The notes under the pieces are model-generated. The model saw only the letters and a list, made by a program, of their open reading frames with translations, was not told where the DNA came from and did not search any database. Below are positions 8,684 to 16,982 of a stretch of 31,824 nt of DNA, piece by piece (position 1 is the stretch's first letter; the number at the start of each line of letters is the position of its first letter). This DNA is from JAWWPY01 sp964412845. Its GTDB lineage: Bacteria > Actinomycetota > Actinomycetes > Streptosporangiales > Streptosporangiaceae. The position numbers were made by a program, and so were the translations under genes. The DNA is taken from assembly GCA_964412845.1 (NCBI GenBank), contig CAYPQM010000077.1:1-31824 (forward strand). The letters run 5' to 3'.

Positions 8684-10234
8684 CTGCGCTGCTGCGGGCC
8701 GAGGGGGTGTCGAAGGCATTCGGCGGGGTGCAGGCGCTGTCGGACTGCACGATCGAGGTGGCTGAGGGCAGCATCACCGGGCTGATCGGCCCTAACGGGT
8801 CGGGCAAGACCACGCTGTTCAACGTGATCACCGGCTATGAGCAGGTGGACGCGGGCGATGTCTACCTGGGCGGCAGGCGGATCACGAACGCCCCGCCGGA
8901 CAAGGTATTCACCGCCGGCATCGGCCGGACCTTCCAGCTGACCCGGGTCTTCTCGCGGCTCACCGTCATGGAGAACATGATCATCGCCGCGCATCACAAG
9001 GAACGTGGCGGGCGGCAGGGCCGCAGCTGGAATCCGTTCGCCCGGGCGGGCGGGCCCGCCACCCGGCGCCGCGCGATGGAACTGCTCGAATTCACCGGGA
9101 TCGCGAACCACGCCGGCGCGCTCGCCGAGACCCTGTCCTACGGGCAGCGCAAGCTGCTCGAAATGTCCTACGTGCTGATGGCCGACCCGGAGATCGTGCT
9201 GCTCGACGAGCCAGCCGGGGGCGTCAACCCGACGCTCATCACCCTGCTCGCCGACCGGATCCGCGAGCTGAACGCCAAGGGCACCACGTTCCTCATCGTG
9301 GAGCACAACATGGACTTCGTGATGGGCCTGTGCCACCAGGTCACCGTGCTCGACTACGGCACGGCGGTGGTGACCGGGCCGCCCGAGCTGATCAGGACCG
9401 ACCACCGGGTGCTCGATGCCTATCTCGGAACAGCGGAGGAAGACGATGACATCCCCGCCGCGTGACGGCACGCCGCGCGCCACGGCCGGTTCCGCGGCCG
9501 CGGCCCTGGTGATCCAGGATGTCGTGGCCGGCTACGGCGGCGGTGACGTCCTGCGCGGGGTGACCATGCAGGTGGCCGAGGGTGGCATCACCTGTGTGGT
9601 CGGCCCGAACGGGGCCGGGAAATCAACCCTGCTCGCGGCGATCAGCGGGCTGCTGAAGCCCCGGCTCGGCCATGTCACCCTGCGCGGCGAGGAACTGACC
9701 GGGAAGACCCCGCGGCAGATCCTGACCATGGGCGTAGTGCAGGTACCGCAGAACCACAGCCTGTTCCGTGAGATGACGGTGCGCGAGAATATCGTGCTCG
9801 GCGGCTACATCCTGCGCGAGCGGGGACTCGCCGACCGCAGGCTCGACGCGGTCCTGGACATGTTCCCCCAGGTGACCGAATGGCTGGCGAAAAAGGCAGG
9901 CAGCCTGTCCGGCGGCCAGCAGCGGCTGGTGGAGTTCGCCCGCTGCCTGATGCTCGACCCGACTCTGGTCATCTTGGACGAGCCGTCGATGGGCTTGTCC
10001 CCCAAGGTCCTCAAATCGGTGTTCGACGCGGTCCGGATGATGCACCAGCAAGGCAAGACGGTCCTGCTGGTAGAGCAGAACGCCCGGGCCGGGCTGCGGC
10101 TGTCCACGCACGGCGTGGTCCTGGAGAACGGGCAGGTCCGGCTGGCCGGCACCGGCCGCGAAGTCCTTGAGCACCCGGAAATCGGCGCCCTCTACCTCGG
10201 CGGCGCCGTAACCACCGGGACAGCGGCGAACGGG
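8615..10234 (+). repeat. 1,620-bp apparently perfect direct repeat, copy A (livM 3' end, livG, livF)
   Basis: This block matches 15324-16943 at a constant offset of 6,709 bases. It starts within the last codons of livM and stops about six codons before the end of livF1. The translations are identical in the coding frame and in the other open frames on both strands, which indicates essentially complete nucleotide identity. Sequences immediately outside both borders differ. The copies are in direct orientation with no transposase or terminal inverted repeats. Confidence 0.93.
8680..9465 (+). CDS. HAAT ABC importer ATPase, LivG type (importer 1)
   Basis: A 261-residue ATP-binding subunit. It has Walker A GPNGSGKT (37-44), signature LSYGQ (152-156), Walker B IVLLDEP (172-178) and the switch histidine H209 in IVEHN. 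The insertion between Walker A and signature (HHKERGGRQGRSWNPFARAG) and the LivG-specific GIGRTFQLTRVF confirm the subfamily. The start is GTG at 8680, overlapping the livM stop by four bases. The 3' end overlaps livF by 20 bases. It is predicted to be the same protein as the LivG of importer 2. Confidence 0.94.
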   Translation: MTALLRAEGVSKAFGGVQALSDCTIEVAEGSITGLIGPNGSGKTTLFNVITGYEQVDAGDVYLGGRRITNAPPDKVFTAGIGRTFQLTRVFSRLTVMENMIIAAHHKERGGRQGRSWNPFARAGGPATRRRAMELLEFTGIANHAGALAETLSYGQRKLLEMSYVLMADPEIVLLDEPAGGVNPTLITLLADRIRELNAKGTTFLIVEHNMDFVMGLCHQVTVLDYGTAVVTGPPELIRTDHRVLDAYLGTAEEDDDIPAA

Positions 10235-10252
10235 ACAGCGGGGCCGGGATGA
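9446..10252 (+). CDS. HAAT ABC importer ATPase, LivF type (importer 1)
   Basis: A 268-residue second ATPase. It has Walker A GPNGAGKS (53-60), signature LSGGQ (154-158) and Walker B LVILDEP (174-180). VEQN replaces the usual switch histidine, as is normal for LivF proteins. The ATG at 9446 is supported by the ribosome site GGAGGAAG lying inside the livG 3' end. The first 262 or so residues are identical to the importer-2 LivF; the C-terminal tails differ (TAGPG here, a short ANGAA repeat there). Its stop overlaps the ATG of the remnant reading frame at 10249. Confidence 0.93.
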   Translation: MTSPPRDGTPRATAGSAAAALVIQDVVAGYGGGDVLRGVTMQVAEGGITCVVGPNGAGKSTLLAAISGLLKPRLGHVTLRGEELTGKTPRQILTMGVVQVPQNHSLFREMTVRENIVLGGYILRERGLADRRLDAVLDMFPQVTEWLAKKAGSLSGGQQRLVEFARCLMLDPTLVILDEPSMGLSPKVLKSVFDAVRMMHQQGKTVLLVEQNARAGLRLSTHGVVLENGQVRLAGTGREVLEHPEIGALYLGGAVTTGTAANGTAGPG

Positions 10253-10683
10253 CATCCGCTGCGGGCGAGTTCGCTGTTGCTGCAGAACCGGCGGGCAAGC
10301 TGTGTCCAATAAACATTCCGTGCCCAAAGCATGGGATAAGCATGGAGGCGCTTCTTGCCCACCGTAACAAGAGTGCCTTGGTCTCGACATTCGCCCGTTA
10401 CAAGACACTGGCTTTGGTCAATCCCGATTCCCGCCCGGCCTTCCCAGCGGCCCAGCTGCCCAAGGACTTCGACTTCGGGCTGCCTGCGAACAGGCGAACA
10501 GGCGAACATCTCCGACCGACTGAACCCAGCCGACATGAACGCGGCAAATGCAGTACCGTGAGCGCGCAGCATCCCATCCCCGTGGCCAGCCCGCGACCGA
10601 GCGACCCTAAGTCCCCTGCTGGGCGCCGCGAGCAACTGGCCATTCACCAGGCCATTCATGAATTGGAAGGAGGAACCGGATGA
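10249..10683 (+). pseudogene. Remnant of a second beta-hydroxyacid dehydrogenase gene
   Basis: An open frame of 144 codons whose middle third is a decayed copy of the dehydrogenase at 4274. The stretch GISMEALLAHRNKSALVSTF through KDFDFGL aligns without gaps to GISREALLACLNKSVLGSTF through KDFDLGL. I count about 36 identities in 54 positions. An upstream AGKLCP matches the catalytic-lysine segment VKLCHN, with about 20 residues missing between. The whole Rossmann domain is absent and the rest is unrelated, with poorer third-position GC than its neighbours, so it cannot be an active dehydrogenase. Oddly, it is bounded on both sides by four-base ATGA overlaps, with the livF1 stop and with the ATG at 10680. 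It could still be translated as a coupling frame. Confidence 0.75.
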
Positions 10684-11939
10684 GATCCCACCACACCCGG
10701 TTCTTGTCTCTCACCGCCGTCGCGGCCTTGGCCGCGATGGTCACCGCGTGCAGCAGTAGCGGAAGCGGAAGCGGCGGAAGCAGCCCCAGCGCCAGCAGCG
10801 GGGCACCGATCGTCATCGGCGCCTCGCTCTCCCTGACGGGCGACTTCTCCGCGGACGGCCAGGCATTCCAACGCGGCTACCAGCTGTGGGCGAGCGACGT
10901 CAACAGCCACGGTGGTCTGCTCGGCCGGCAGGTCAAGCTGGACTTCACCAACGACGCCAGCGACCCGACCACCGTCGCGACCAATTACACGAAGCTGATC
11001 GCCCAGGACAAGGTCAACCTGGTCTTCGGGCCGTTCTCGTCACTCCTGACGGTGCCGGCCGCGAAGGTCGCCGCGCGCTACGGATACGCCTTCCCCGAAG
11101 GGGCCGGCGGGGCACCGTCGGTATTCGCCTTGAAGCTGCCCAACCTCTTCGGGGTGAGCCCGCCGGTCACCGACCAGCTGGTGCCGTTCGCCAACTGGGT
11201 CGCCTCGCTGCCCGCCAGCCAGCGGCCCAAGACCGCTGCCTACCCCATGGTGAACGACCCGTTCGCCGACCCCATGGTGCAGACCGCGCAGGGCATCCTG
11301 CAGAAGGCCGGCGTCAAGACCGTCTACTCCAAGATCTACCCGGCTGAGAACCCGGACTACAAGGCCGGAGCTGACTCAGTGGCGGCGACCGGCGCACAGC
11401 TGGTCATGCTCGGCTCGGTGGATGTGCCGACCGTGTCGGCATTCATGCAGGCATTCGAGCAGCAGCACTACAACCCGATGATGTTCGCGGCCGCCGCCGG
11501 CCCTGACCAGGGCCAGGCGTTCCTCAAGGTGGTCGGGGCCAGCAACGCCGTTGGGACCTTCGTTCCCAACGGCTGGTACGGCGGCATCCAGAACCCGCTG
11601 AGCCAGGCCATGGTCAAGGCCTACATCGCCAAGTACGGCGGCACCGCCTCGGGCATCAACGCCGACGTGGCCGAGGGGTACTCGGTCGGCGAGATCACGG
11701 CCGCCGCGGTCAACGCCACGAAGAGCCTGGACAACGCGAAGATCATCGCGTACCTGCACAGCGGGGTCACCATTCCGACTGTCCAGGGGCCCGCGAAGTT
11801 CAACAGTGTCGGCGAGAACGCCGCGTCCCAGATCTTCATCTTCCAATGGCAGAACGGCGCCAAGTACGTGCAGGTCCTGCCAACCGGCACCGCCGGCTCG
11901 GTTTCCATCGTCAACCCGAAGCCGAACTGGGGCAGCTGA
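10680..11939 (+). CDS. HAAT-type ABC importer substrate-binding lipoprotein (importer 2, first of two)
   Basis: A 419-residue Peripla_BP_6-family lipoprotein. The signal peptide MRSHHTRFLSLTAVAALAAM leads to lipobox VTAC (Cys24) and a Gly/Ser linker. The mature domain starts IVIGASLSLTGDFSADGQAF and ends PKPNWGS, like the importer-1 protein. The ATG at 10680 has an excellent ribosome site (GGAAGGAGGAACCGG) that matches the one before the 5361 gene, showing that the leader was duplicated with the gene. It is followed after 136 bp by another lipoprotein and then livH2. Two receptors for one permease suggest a widened ligand range (inference). Confidence 0.93.
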   Translation: MRSHHTRFLSLTAVAALAAMVTACSSSGSGSGGSSPSASSGAPIVIGASLSLTGDFSADGQAFQRGYQLWASDVNSHGGLLGRQVKLDFTNDASDPTTVATNYTKLIAQDKVNLVFGPFSSLLTVPAAKVAARYGYAFPEGAGGAPSVFALKLPNLFGVSPPVTDQLVPFANWVASLPASQRPKTAAYPMVNDPFADPMVQTAQGILQKAGVKTVYSKIYPAENPDYKAGADSVAATGAQLVMLGSVDVPTVSAFMQAFEQQHYNPMMFAAAAGPDQGQAFLKVVGASNAVGTFVPNGWYGGIQNPLSQAMVKAYIAKYGGTASGINADVAEGYSVGEITAAAVNATKSLDNAKIIAYLHSGVTIPTVQGPAKFNSVGENAASQIFIFQWQNGAKYVQVLPTGTAGSVSIVNPKPNWGS

Positions 11940-12075
11940 TCGGTGAAGTGCGCGGGGCGGAACGGAACCGGCGCGGGACCGCGACTCAATATGGTCCCGG
12001 GCCGGCGGGCACCAGGTGCTCGCCGCCGGATCCGTCCCGCTCCGCGCATTCCTGTCACGTGAAGGGAGATACATG

Positions 12076-13326
12076 ATGAGACGCCACCCAGCCAGGTTCT
12101 TGATCCTCACCGCCGTCACTGCGGTTTCCGCGGTGGCCGCCGCCGCGTGCGGCAGCGGTACCACCGCCGTATCCAGCGGTGCCGGCAAGCCGGTCACCGT
12201 CGGCATTTCGCTCCCGCTGACCGGCGACTTCTCCGCGGACGGCATCGCCTGCGAAAAGGGCTTCGAACTGTGGGCCAGCGACGTAAACAACTCCGGCGGC
12301 CTGCTCGGCCACCCCGTGAAACTGATCATCCGCAATGACAACAGCAGCGAAACCACGGTCAAGAAGGACTACACCACGCTCATCGGCACCGACCACGTCA
12401 ACTTCGTGCTCGGGCCGTTCTCCTCGCTGCTGACGCATGCGGCCGGACCGACCGTGGCGCACTACGGGTACTCGTTCGTGGAGGGCTCTGGCGGCGCGCC
12501 GTCGGTCTACGACCTGAAGGAGCACAACCTGTTCGGGGTGAGCGCCCCCGTCGTCGATCAGATGGTGCCGTTCGCCAACTGGGTCACCTCGCTGCCCGCC
12601 AGCCAGCGGCCGAAGACCGCGGCGTACCCGATGGTGGATGACCCGTTCGCCGACCCACCGGTGGTGACTGCGCAGGCCAAGCTGCAGAACGCCGGTGTGC
12701 AGACCGTTTACAGCAACGCCAAGAATCCCATCAATCCCAGCAAGAACCTGGCTCCCTTCGCCAAGGCCGTGGCCACCCTGCATCCAGACGCCGTGGTGCT
12801 CGGCTCGGTGGACGTGCCGACGGTGCTGGCCTTCATCCGCGGGTTCCAGCAGGCGAACTACACCCCGAAGATCCTCATCGCCGCGTCCGGGCCCGACCAG
12901 GGCCTGGAGTTCCTCAACCATGTGGGGTCGGCGAACGCCACCGGCATCATGGTTCCGGACGGCTGGTACGGCGGCTTCCAGAACGCGGAAAGCCACGTGA
13001 TGGTGCAGAACTACATCGCCAAGTTCGGCGGCACCGCGTCCGGCATCAACGCTGACGTGGCTGAGTCCTACTCGGCGGGCCAGGTCCTGGCGGACGCGGT
13101 CATCGCGACCAGGAGCTTCGACAACGCCAGGATCATCGCCTACCTGCACAGCGGCGTCACGGTGCAGAGCGTGCAGGGACCAGCCAAGTTCAACGCGATC
13201 GGCGAGAACAGCGTGGCTGACAGCTTCATCTTCCAATGGCAGAGCGGCCGGTTCCTGCAGGTCCTGCCCGCCGGCACGGGCTCGTCGGGGATCCTGGCCA
13301 CCAAGCAGCCCTGGCTCACCGGGTAA
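12076..13326 (+). CDS. HAAT-type ABC importer substrate-binding lipoprotein (importer 2, second of two)
   Basis: A 416-residue binding lipoprotein with signal peptide MRRHPARFLILTAVTAVSAV and lipobox AAAC (Cys25). The mature domain starts TVGISLPLTGDFSADGIACE. It shares long blocks with the preceding protein (MVPFANWVTSLPASQRPKTA) but differs elsewhere. For example, CEKGFEL replaces FQRGYQL near the start of the ligand domain, and the terminal PKPNWGS is absent. Two adjacent ATGs exist (12073, 12076). I chose 12076 because it gives better spacing to GGGAG and aligns with the paralogues' MR start. It lies 66 bp before livH2. Confidence 0.9.
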   Translation: MRRHPARFLILTAVTAVSAVAAAACGSGTTAVSSGAGKPVTVGISLPLTGDFSADGIACEKGFELWASDVNNSGGLLGHPVKLIIRNDNSSETTVKKDYTTLIGTDHVNFVLGPFSSLLTHAAGPTVAHYGYSFVEGSGGAPSVYDLKEHNLFGVSAPVVDQMVPFANWVTSLPASQRPKTAAYPMVDDPFADPPVVTAQAKLQNAGVQTVYSNAKNPINPSKNLAPFAKAVATLHPDAVVLGSVDVPTVLAFIRGFQQANYTPKILIAASGPDQGLEFLNHVGSANATGIMVPDGWYGGFQNAESHVMVQNYIAKFGGTASGINADVAESYSAGQVLADAVIATRSFDNARIIAYLHSGVTVQSVQGPAKFNAIGENSVADSFIFQWQSGRFLQVLPAGTGSSGILATKQPWLTG

Positions 13327-13392
13327 GCCCGGGGCACGCGCAGAACCAACCAACCACTCAGGACTAGCAGGCACGCGGGGCACGGAGCTGAT

Positions 13393-14277
13393 ATGGGACG
13401 GCAACTCTCGGAAGCCATCACCGATGGGATACTCGGCGGCGGTGTGTATGCGCTGATGGCTGTCGGGCTGACGCTGATTTTCGGCGTGCTCGACATCATC
13501 AACATCGCCCAGGGCATCCTGGTGGTGCTGGCCGCCTATCTCAGCTACGTGCTCAGCGTGCACCTGCACATCGACCTGTTCGTCGGCCTGCTGGTCACCG
13601 TCCCGGCCATGTTCGTCATCGGGGTGGCCATCCACTGGGCGTTCATCCGCCCGCTGCGCGGCCGGGAACGAACCTCCATGTCGCTGCTGGCCAGCTACGC
13701 GGTGGCGATCATCATCGAAGGGCTGCTGTACCTGTTCTTCGGCTCGAACTACGAGAACCTGCGGGCCTGGTACGTCACGTCATCCGTGAAGGTACTGGGG
13801 TTCTACCTGAACTACATCTACATCTTCGGGTTCGCGCTCGCCATCGTCCTGGTCCTCGCCCTCTACATCACCCTGTACCGGACCCAGTTTGGCCGCAGCA
13901 TCCGGGCCACCATGCAGGACCGGACAGCGGCCCGGCTGGTCGGCATCGACGTGAACCGGGTGGCCGCGCTCACGTTCGGGATCGGGGTCGCGGTCACCGC
14001 GGCGGGCGGCATGGTGTTCGGCGCCACCGGCGGCGGCTTCAACCCGAATACCGGGTATGACCTGATCTCGCGGCTGCTGGCCATCATCATCCTGGGCGGC
14101 CTGGGCAGCATCGCCGGCGCGATGGTGGCGGCCATCTTCATGATCACGCTGGAGGGCGTTGTGGATGTGCTCTGGTCCCCGAGCTGGTCGGTCGTGGTGT
14201 TCTATGCCGCGCTCGTGCTGGTGCTCGCCTTCCGCCCACGGGGTTTGTTCGGCCGGACCGCGGCGAGGGCCCAATGA
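13393..14277 (+). CDS. HAAT ABC importer permease, LivH type (importer 2)
   Basis: A 294-residue LivH-family membrane protein with the same hallmarks as the importer-1 copy: GGGVYALMAVGLTLIFGVLD, INIAQGILVVL and RLLAIIILGGLGSIAG. It contains a two-residue insertion in the loop ATGGGFNPNTGYD. Divergence from LivH1 is concentrated in the middle membrane segments and periplasmic loops (for example LFFGSNYENLRAWY against TSFGPNYVSLNAWY), where substrate selectivity would be expected to lie. Its stop overlaps the livM2 ATG by four bases. Confidence 0.93.
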   Translation: MGRQLSEAITDGILGGGVYALMAVGLTLIFGVLDIINIAQGILVVLAAYLSYVLSVHLHIDLFVGLLVTVPAMFVIGVAIHWAFIRPLRGRERTSMSLLASYAVAIIIEGLLYLFFGSNYENLRAWYVTSSVKVLGFYLNYIYIFGFALAIVLVLALYITLYRTQFGRSIRATMQDRTAARLVGIDVNRVAALTFGIGVAVTAAGGMVFGATGGGFNPNTGYDLISRLLAIIILGGLGSIAGAMVAAIFMITLEGVVDVLWSPSWSVVVFYAALVLVLAFRPRGLFGRTAARAQ

Positions 14278-15392
14278 GCTCGCAGACCGCGCGGCCGGCG
14301 CCCACCCGGGGGCTGGCCCTCCGGCTGGCCAGCCTCGGGATCGCTCTCGTACTGGTCGCCCTCTTCCCCCTCGTGATCACCAACGCGCTCTATGTTCAGT
14401 TCGCCGTGCTCACGCTCATCTACGTCGCGGCGGTGTCCGCCTGGAACTTGTTCTCGGGGTACTCCGGCTATATCTCGCTCGGGCACGCGGTGTTCTTCGG
14501 CGTCGGCGCGTACACGGTAGGGCTGGTGACCCAGCACTGGCATGTCCTGGGCGGCGACATCTTCGCCCTGCTACCGCTGGGCGGCCTGGCCGCGGCCGCG
14601 GTCGCCGTGCCGTTCGGGCTGATCGCGCTGCGGGTGCGGCGGCACACGTTCGTCGTGATCACCATCGCGATCTTCTTCATCTTCCAGCTGATGGCCTTCA
14701 ACTTCAACTTCACCGGCGGAGTCAACGGCGTCAGCACGCCCTTCTTCCTGTGGCTGGCCGGCAGTTACAACACCCCGTTCTACTACGTCGCCATGATCAT
14801 CGCAGTGGGCACGATCCTGCTGTCCTGGCTCATCCGGGGGTCCAGGTTCGGCCTGCAGCTGCTGGCCATCCGGGATGACGAGGACCGCGCCCGCGGGCTC
14901 GGCGTCCGGCCGATGCAGGTGAAGCTCACCGCATTCGCGATCTCAGCCGGGATAACCGGGATGATCGGCGGACTGTGGTGGTTCTACATCGGCCAGGCGC
15001 TCCCCGAGACCGCGTTCAACCCGGTGCTTGACCTGTCACTCGCCCTGATGGCGTTCCTCGGCGGCTTCGGCACCCTGGCCGGCCCGGTGCTGGGCGCACT
15101 GCTGCTGGAGCCGTTGCAGCAGTACGTCTCGATCCAGTCCACCAACGGCTACTACGGCCAGATCTTCCTCGGTGCTCTCTTCCTGCTGGTGATCCTCTTC
15201 CTGCCGCGTGGCATCGTGCCCGTCGCCAGTGAGCGGCTGACCAGCTGGCGGGCCAGGCGGGAGAGACGCGGGCAGCCGCCAACCGGCCGGGTGACCGCCG
15301 CGGCACCGTCGGCTGCGGTGGCCCCGGCGGCCGGCCGGGGCGTCGGCCCGGGCACGGAGAGCGGTACTCCGAGCGCGGGGAGCGTCCGGTGA
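14274..15392 (+). CDS. HAAT ABC importer permease, LivM type (importer 2)
   Basis: A 372-residue LivM-family permease with WNLFSGYSGYISLGHAVFFG, the coupling loop LIRGSRFGLQLLAIRDDEDR and LFLPRGIVPV. The ATG at 14274 overlaps the livH2 stop. The N-terminal and middle regions have diverged from LivM1, but the last 20 or so residues (AGRGVGPGTESGTPSAGSVR) are identical because they lie inside the perfect repeat that starts at 15324. Its stop overlaps the GTG of livG2. Confidence 0.92.
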   Translation: MSSQTARPAPTRGLALRLASLGIALVLVALFPLVITNALYVQFAVLTLIYVAAVSAWNLFSGYSGYISLGHAVFFGVGAYTVGLVTQHWHVLGGDIFALLPLGGLAAAAVAVPFGLIALRVRRHTFVVITIAIFFIFQLMAFNFNFTGGVNGVSTPFFLWLAGSYNTPFYYVAMIIAVGTILLSWLIRGSRFGLQLLAIRDDEDRARGLGVRPMQVKLTAFAISAGITGMIGGLWWFYIGQALPETAFNPVLDLSLALMAFLGGFGTLAGPVLGALLLEPLQQYVSIQSTNGYYGQIFLGALFLLVILFLPRGIVPVASERLTSWRARRERRGQPPTGRVTAAAPSAAVAPAAGRGVGPGTESGTPSAGSVR

Positions 15393-16943
15393 CTGCGCTG
15401 CTGCGGGCCGAGGGGGTGTCGAAGGCATTCGGCGGGGTGCAGGCGCTGTCGGACTGCACGATCGAGGTGGCTGAGGGCAGCATCACCGGGCTGATCGGCC
15501 CTAACGGGTCGGGCAAGACCACGCTGTTCAACGTGATCACCGGCTATGAGCAGGTGGACGCGGGCGATGTCTACCTGGGCGGCAGGCGGATCACGAACGC
15601 CCCGCCGGACAAGGTATTCACCGCCGGCATCGGCCGGACCTTCCAGCTGACCCGGGTCTTCTCGCGGCTCACCGTCATGGAGAACATGATCATCGCCGCG
15701 CATCACAAGGAACGTGGCGGGCGGCAGGGCCGCAGCTGGAATCCGTTCGCCCGGGCGGGCGGGCCCGCCACCCGGCGCCGCGCGATGGAACTGCTCGAAT
15801 TCACCGGGATCGCGAACCACGCCGGCGCGCTCGCCGAGACCCTGTCCTACGGGCAGCGCAAGCTGCTCGAAATGTCCTACGTGCTGATGGCCGACCCGGA
15901 GATCGTGCTGCTCGACGAGCCAGCCGGGGGCGTCAACCCGACGCTCATCACCCTGCTCGCCGACCGGATCCGCGAGCTGAACGCCAAGGGCACCACGTTC
16001 CTCATCGTGGAGCACAACATGGACTTCGTGATGGGCCTGTGCCACCAGGTCACCGTGCTCGACTACGGCACGGCGGTGGTGACCGGGCCGCCCGAGCTGA
16101 TCAGGACCGACCACCGGGTGCTCGATGCCTATCTCGGAACAGCGGAGGAAGACGATGACATCCCCGCCGCGTGACGGCACGCCGCGCGCCACGGCCGGTT
16201 CCGCGGCCGCGGCCCTGGTGATCCAGGATGTCGTGGCCGGCTACGGCGGCGGTGACGTCCTGCGCGGGGTGACCATGCAGGTGGCCGAGGGTGGCATCAC
16301 CTGTGTGGTCGGCCCGAACGGGGCCGGGAAATCAACCCTGCTCGCGGCGATCAGCGGGCTGCTGAAGCCCCGGCTCGGCCATGTCACCCTGCGCGGCGAG
16401 GAACTGACCGGGAAGACCCCGCGGCAGATCCTGACCATGGGCGTAGTGCAGGTACCGCAGAACCACAGCCTGTTCCGTGAGATGACGGTGCGCGAGAATA
16501 TCGTGCTCGGCGGCTACATCCTGCGCGAGCGGGGACTCGCCGACCGCAGGCTCGACGCGGTCCTGGACATGTTCCCCCAGGTGACCGAATGGCTGGCGAA
16601 AAAGGCAGGCAGCCTGTCCGGCGGCCAGCAGCGGCTGGTGGAGTTCGCCCGCTGCCTGATGCTCGACCCGACTCTGGTCATCTTGGACGAGCCGTCGATG
16701 GGCTTGTCCCCCAAGGTCCTCAAATCGGTGTTCGACGCGGTCCGGATGATGCACCAGCAAGGCAAGACGGTCCTGCTGGTAGAGCAGAACGCCCGGGCCG
16801 GGCTGCGGCTGTCCACGCACGGCGTGGTCCTGGAGAACGGGCAGGTCCGGCTGGCCGGCACCGGCCGCGAAGTCCTTGAGCACCCGGAAATCGGCGCCCT
16901 CTACCTCGGCGGCGCCGTAACCACCGGGACAGCGGCGAACGGG
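15324..16943 (+). repeat. 1,620-bp apparently perfect direct repeat, copy B
   Basis: Copy B of the block at 8615-10234. It covers the end of livM2, all of livG2 and livF2 except its last 13 codons or so. The left border is at CCGGCGGCCGG, where the preceding base differs (C here, G in copy A). The right border is after GCGGCGAACGGG. Confidence 0.93.
15389..16174 (+). CDS. HAAT ABC importer ATPase, LivG type (importer 2)
   Basis: A 261-residue ATPase predicted to be identical in sequence to the importer-1 LivG. Walker A, signature, Walker B and switch histidine are all intact. The GTG start overlaps the livM2 stop and the 3' end overlaps livF2 by 20 bases. Identity with its paralogue means the two ATPases must be interchangeable between the two permease pairs, although those permeases differ. 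Confidence 0.94.
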   Translation: MTALLRAEGVSKAFGGVQALSDCTIEVAEGSITGLIGPNGSGKTTLFNVITGYEQVDAGDVYLGGRRITNAPPDKVFTAGIGRTFQLTRVFSRLTVMENMIIAAHHKERGGRQGRSWNPFARAGGPATRRRAMELLEFTGIANHAGALAETLSYGQRKLLEMSYVLMADPEIVLLDEPAGGVNPTLITLLADRIRELNAKGTTFLIVEHNMDFVMGLCHQVTVLDYGTAVVTGPPELIRTDHRVLDAYLGTAEEDDDIPAA

Positions 16944-16982
16944 GCGGCAGCGAACGGGGCGGCGCCGGGAACGTCACGTTGA
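16155..16982 (+). CDS. HAAT ABC importer ATPase, LivF type (importer 2)
   Basis: A 275-residue LivF ATPase, identical to the importer-1 copy for about 262 residues and intact in all nucleotide-binding motifs. The tail has a short duplicated ANGAA unit, encoded by two near-identical GCGAACGGGGCGGC segments, which makes it seven residues longer than LivF1. The stop (TGA at 16980) overlaps the TTG start of the amidohydrolase, tying importer 2 directly to the catabolic genes. Confidence 0.93.
   Translation: MTSPPRDGTPRATAGSAAAALVIQDVVAGYGGGDVLRGVTMQVAEGGITCVVGPNGAGKSTLLAAISGLLKPRLGHVTLRGEELTGKTPRQILTMGVVQVPQNHSLFREMTVRENIVLGGYILRERGLADRRLDAVLDMFPQVTEWLAKKAGSLSGGQQRLVEFARCLMLDPTLVILDEPSMGLSPKVLKSVFDAVRMMHQQGKTVLLVEQNARAGLRLSTHGVVLENGQVRLAGTGREVLEHPEIGALYLGGAVTTGTAANGAAANGAAPGTSR

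Noticed and set aside
8615..10234. The long direct repeat as a transposon or insertion sequence
   Set aside because: It has no transposase, no terminal inverted repeats and no target-site duplication, and its content is entirely ABC ATPase coding sequence.
10638..10663. Direct repeat GGCCATTCA twice, and palindrome ATTCATGAAT just before the second-importer ribosome site
   Set aside because: Short and inside the decayed frame. No equivalent exists before the paralogous lipoproteins, so it is too weak to call a regulatory site.
12055..13635. A 526-codon open frame on the minus strand opposite the second lipoprotein and livH2
   Set aside because: It is the mirror of real plus-strand genes in very GC-rich DNA, with repetitive Arg/Asp/His/Val-rich translation and no recognisable domain. 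The plus-strand genes have clear family motifs.
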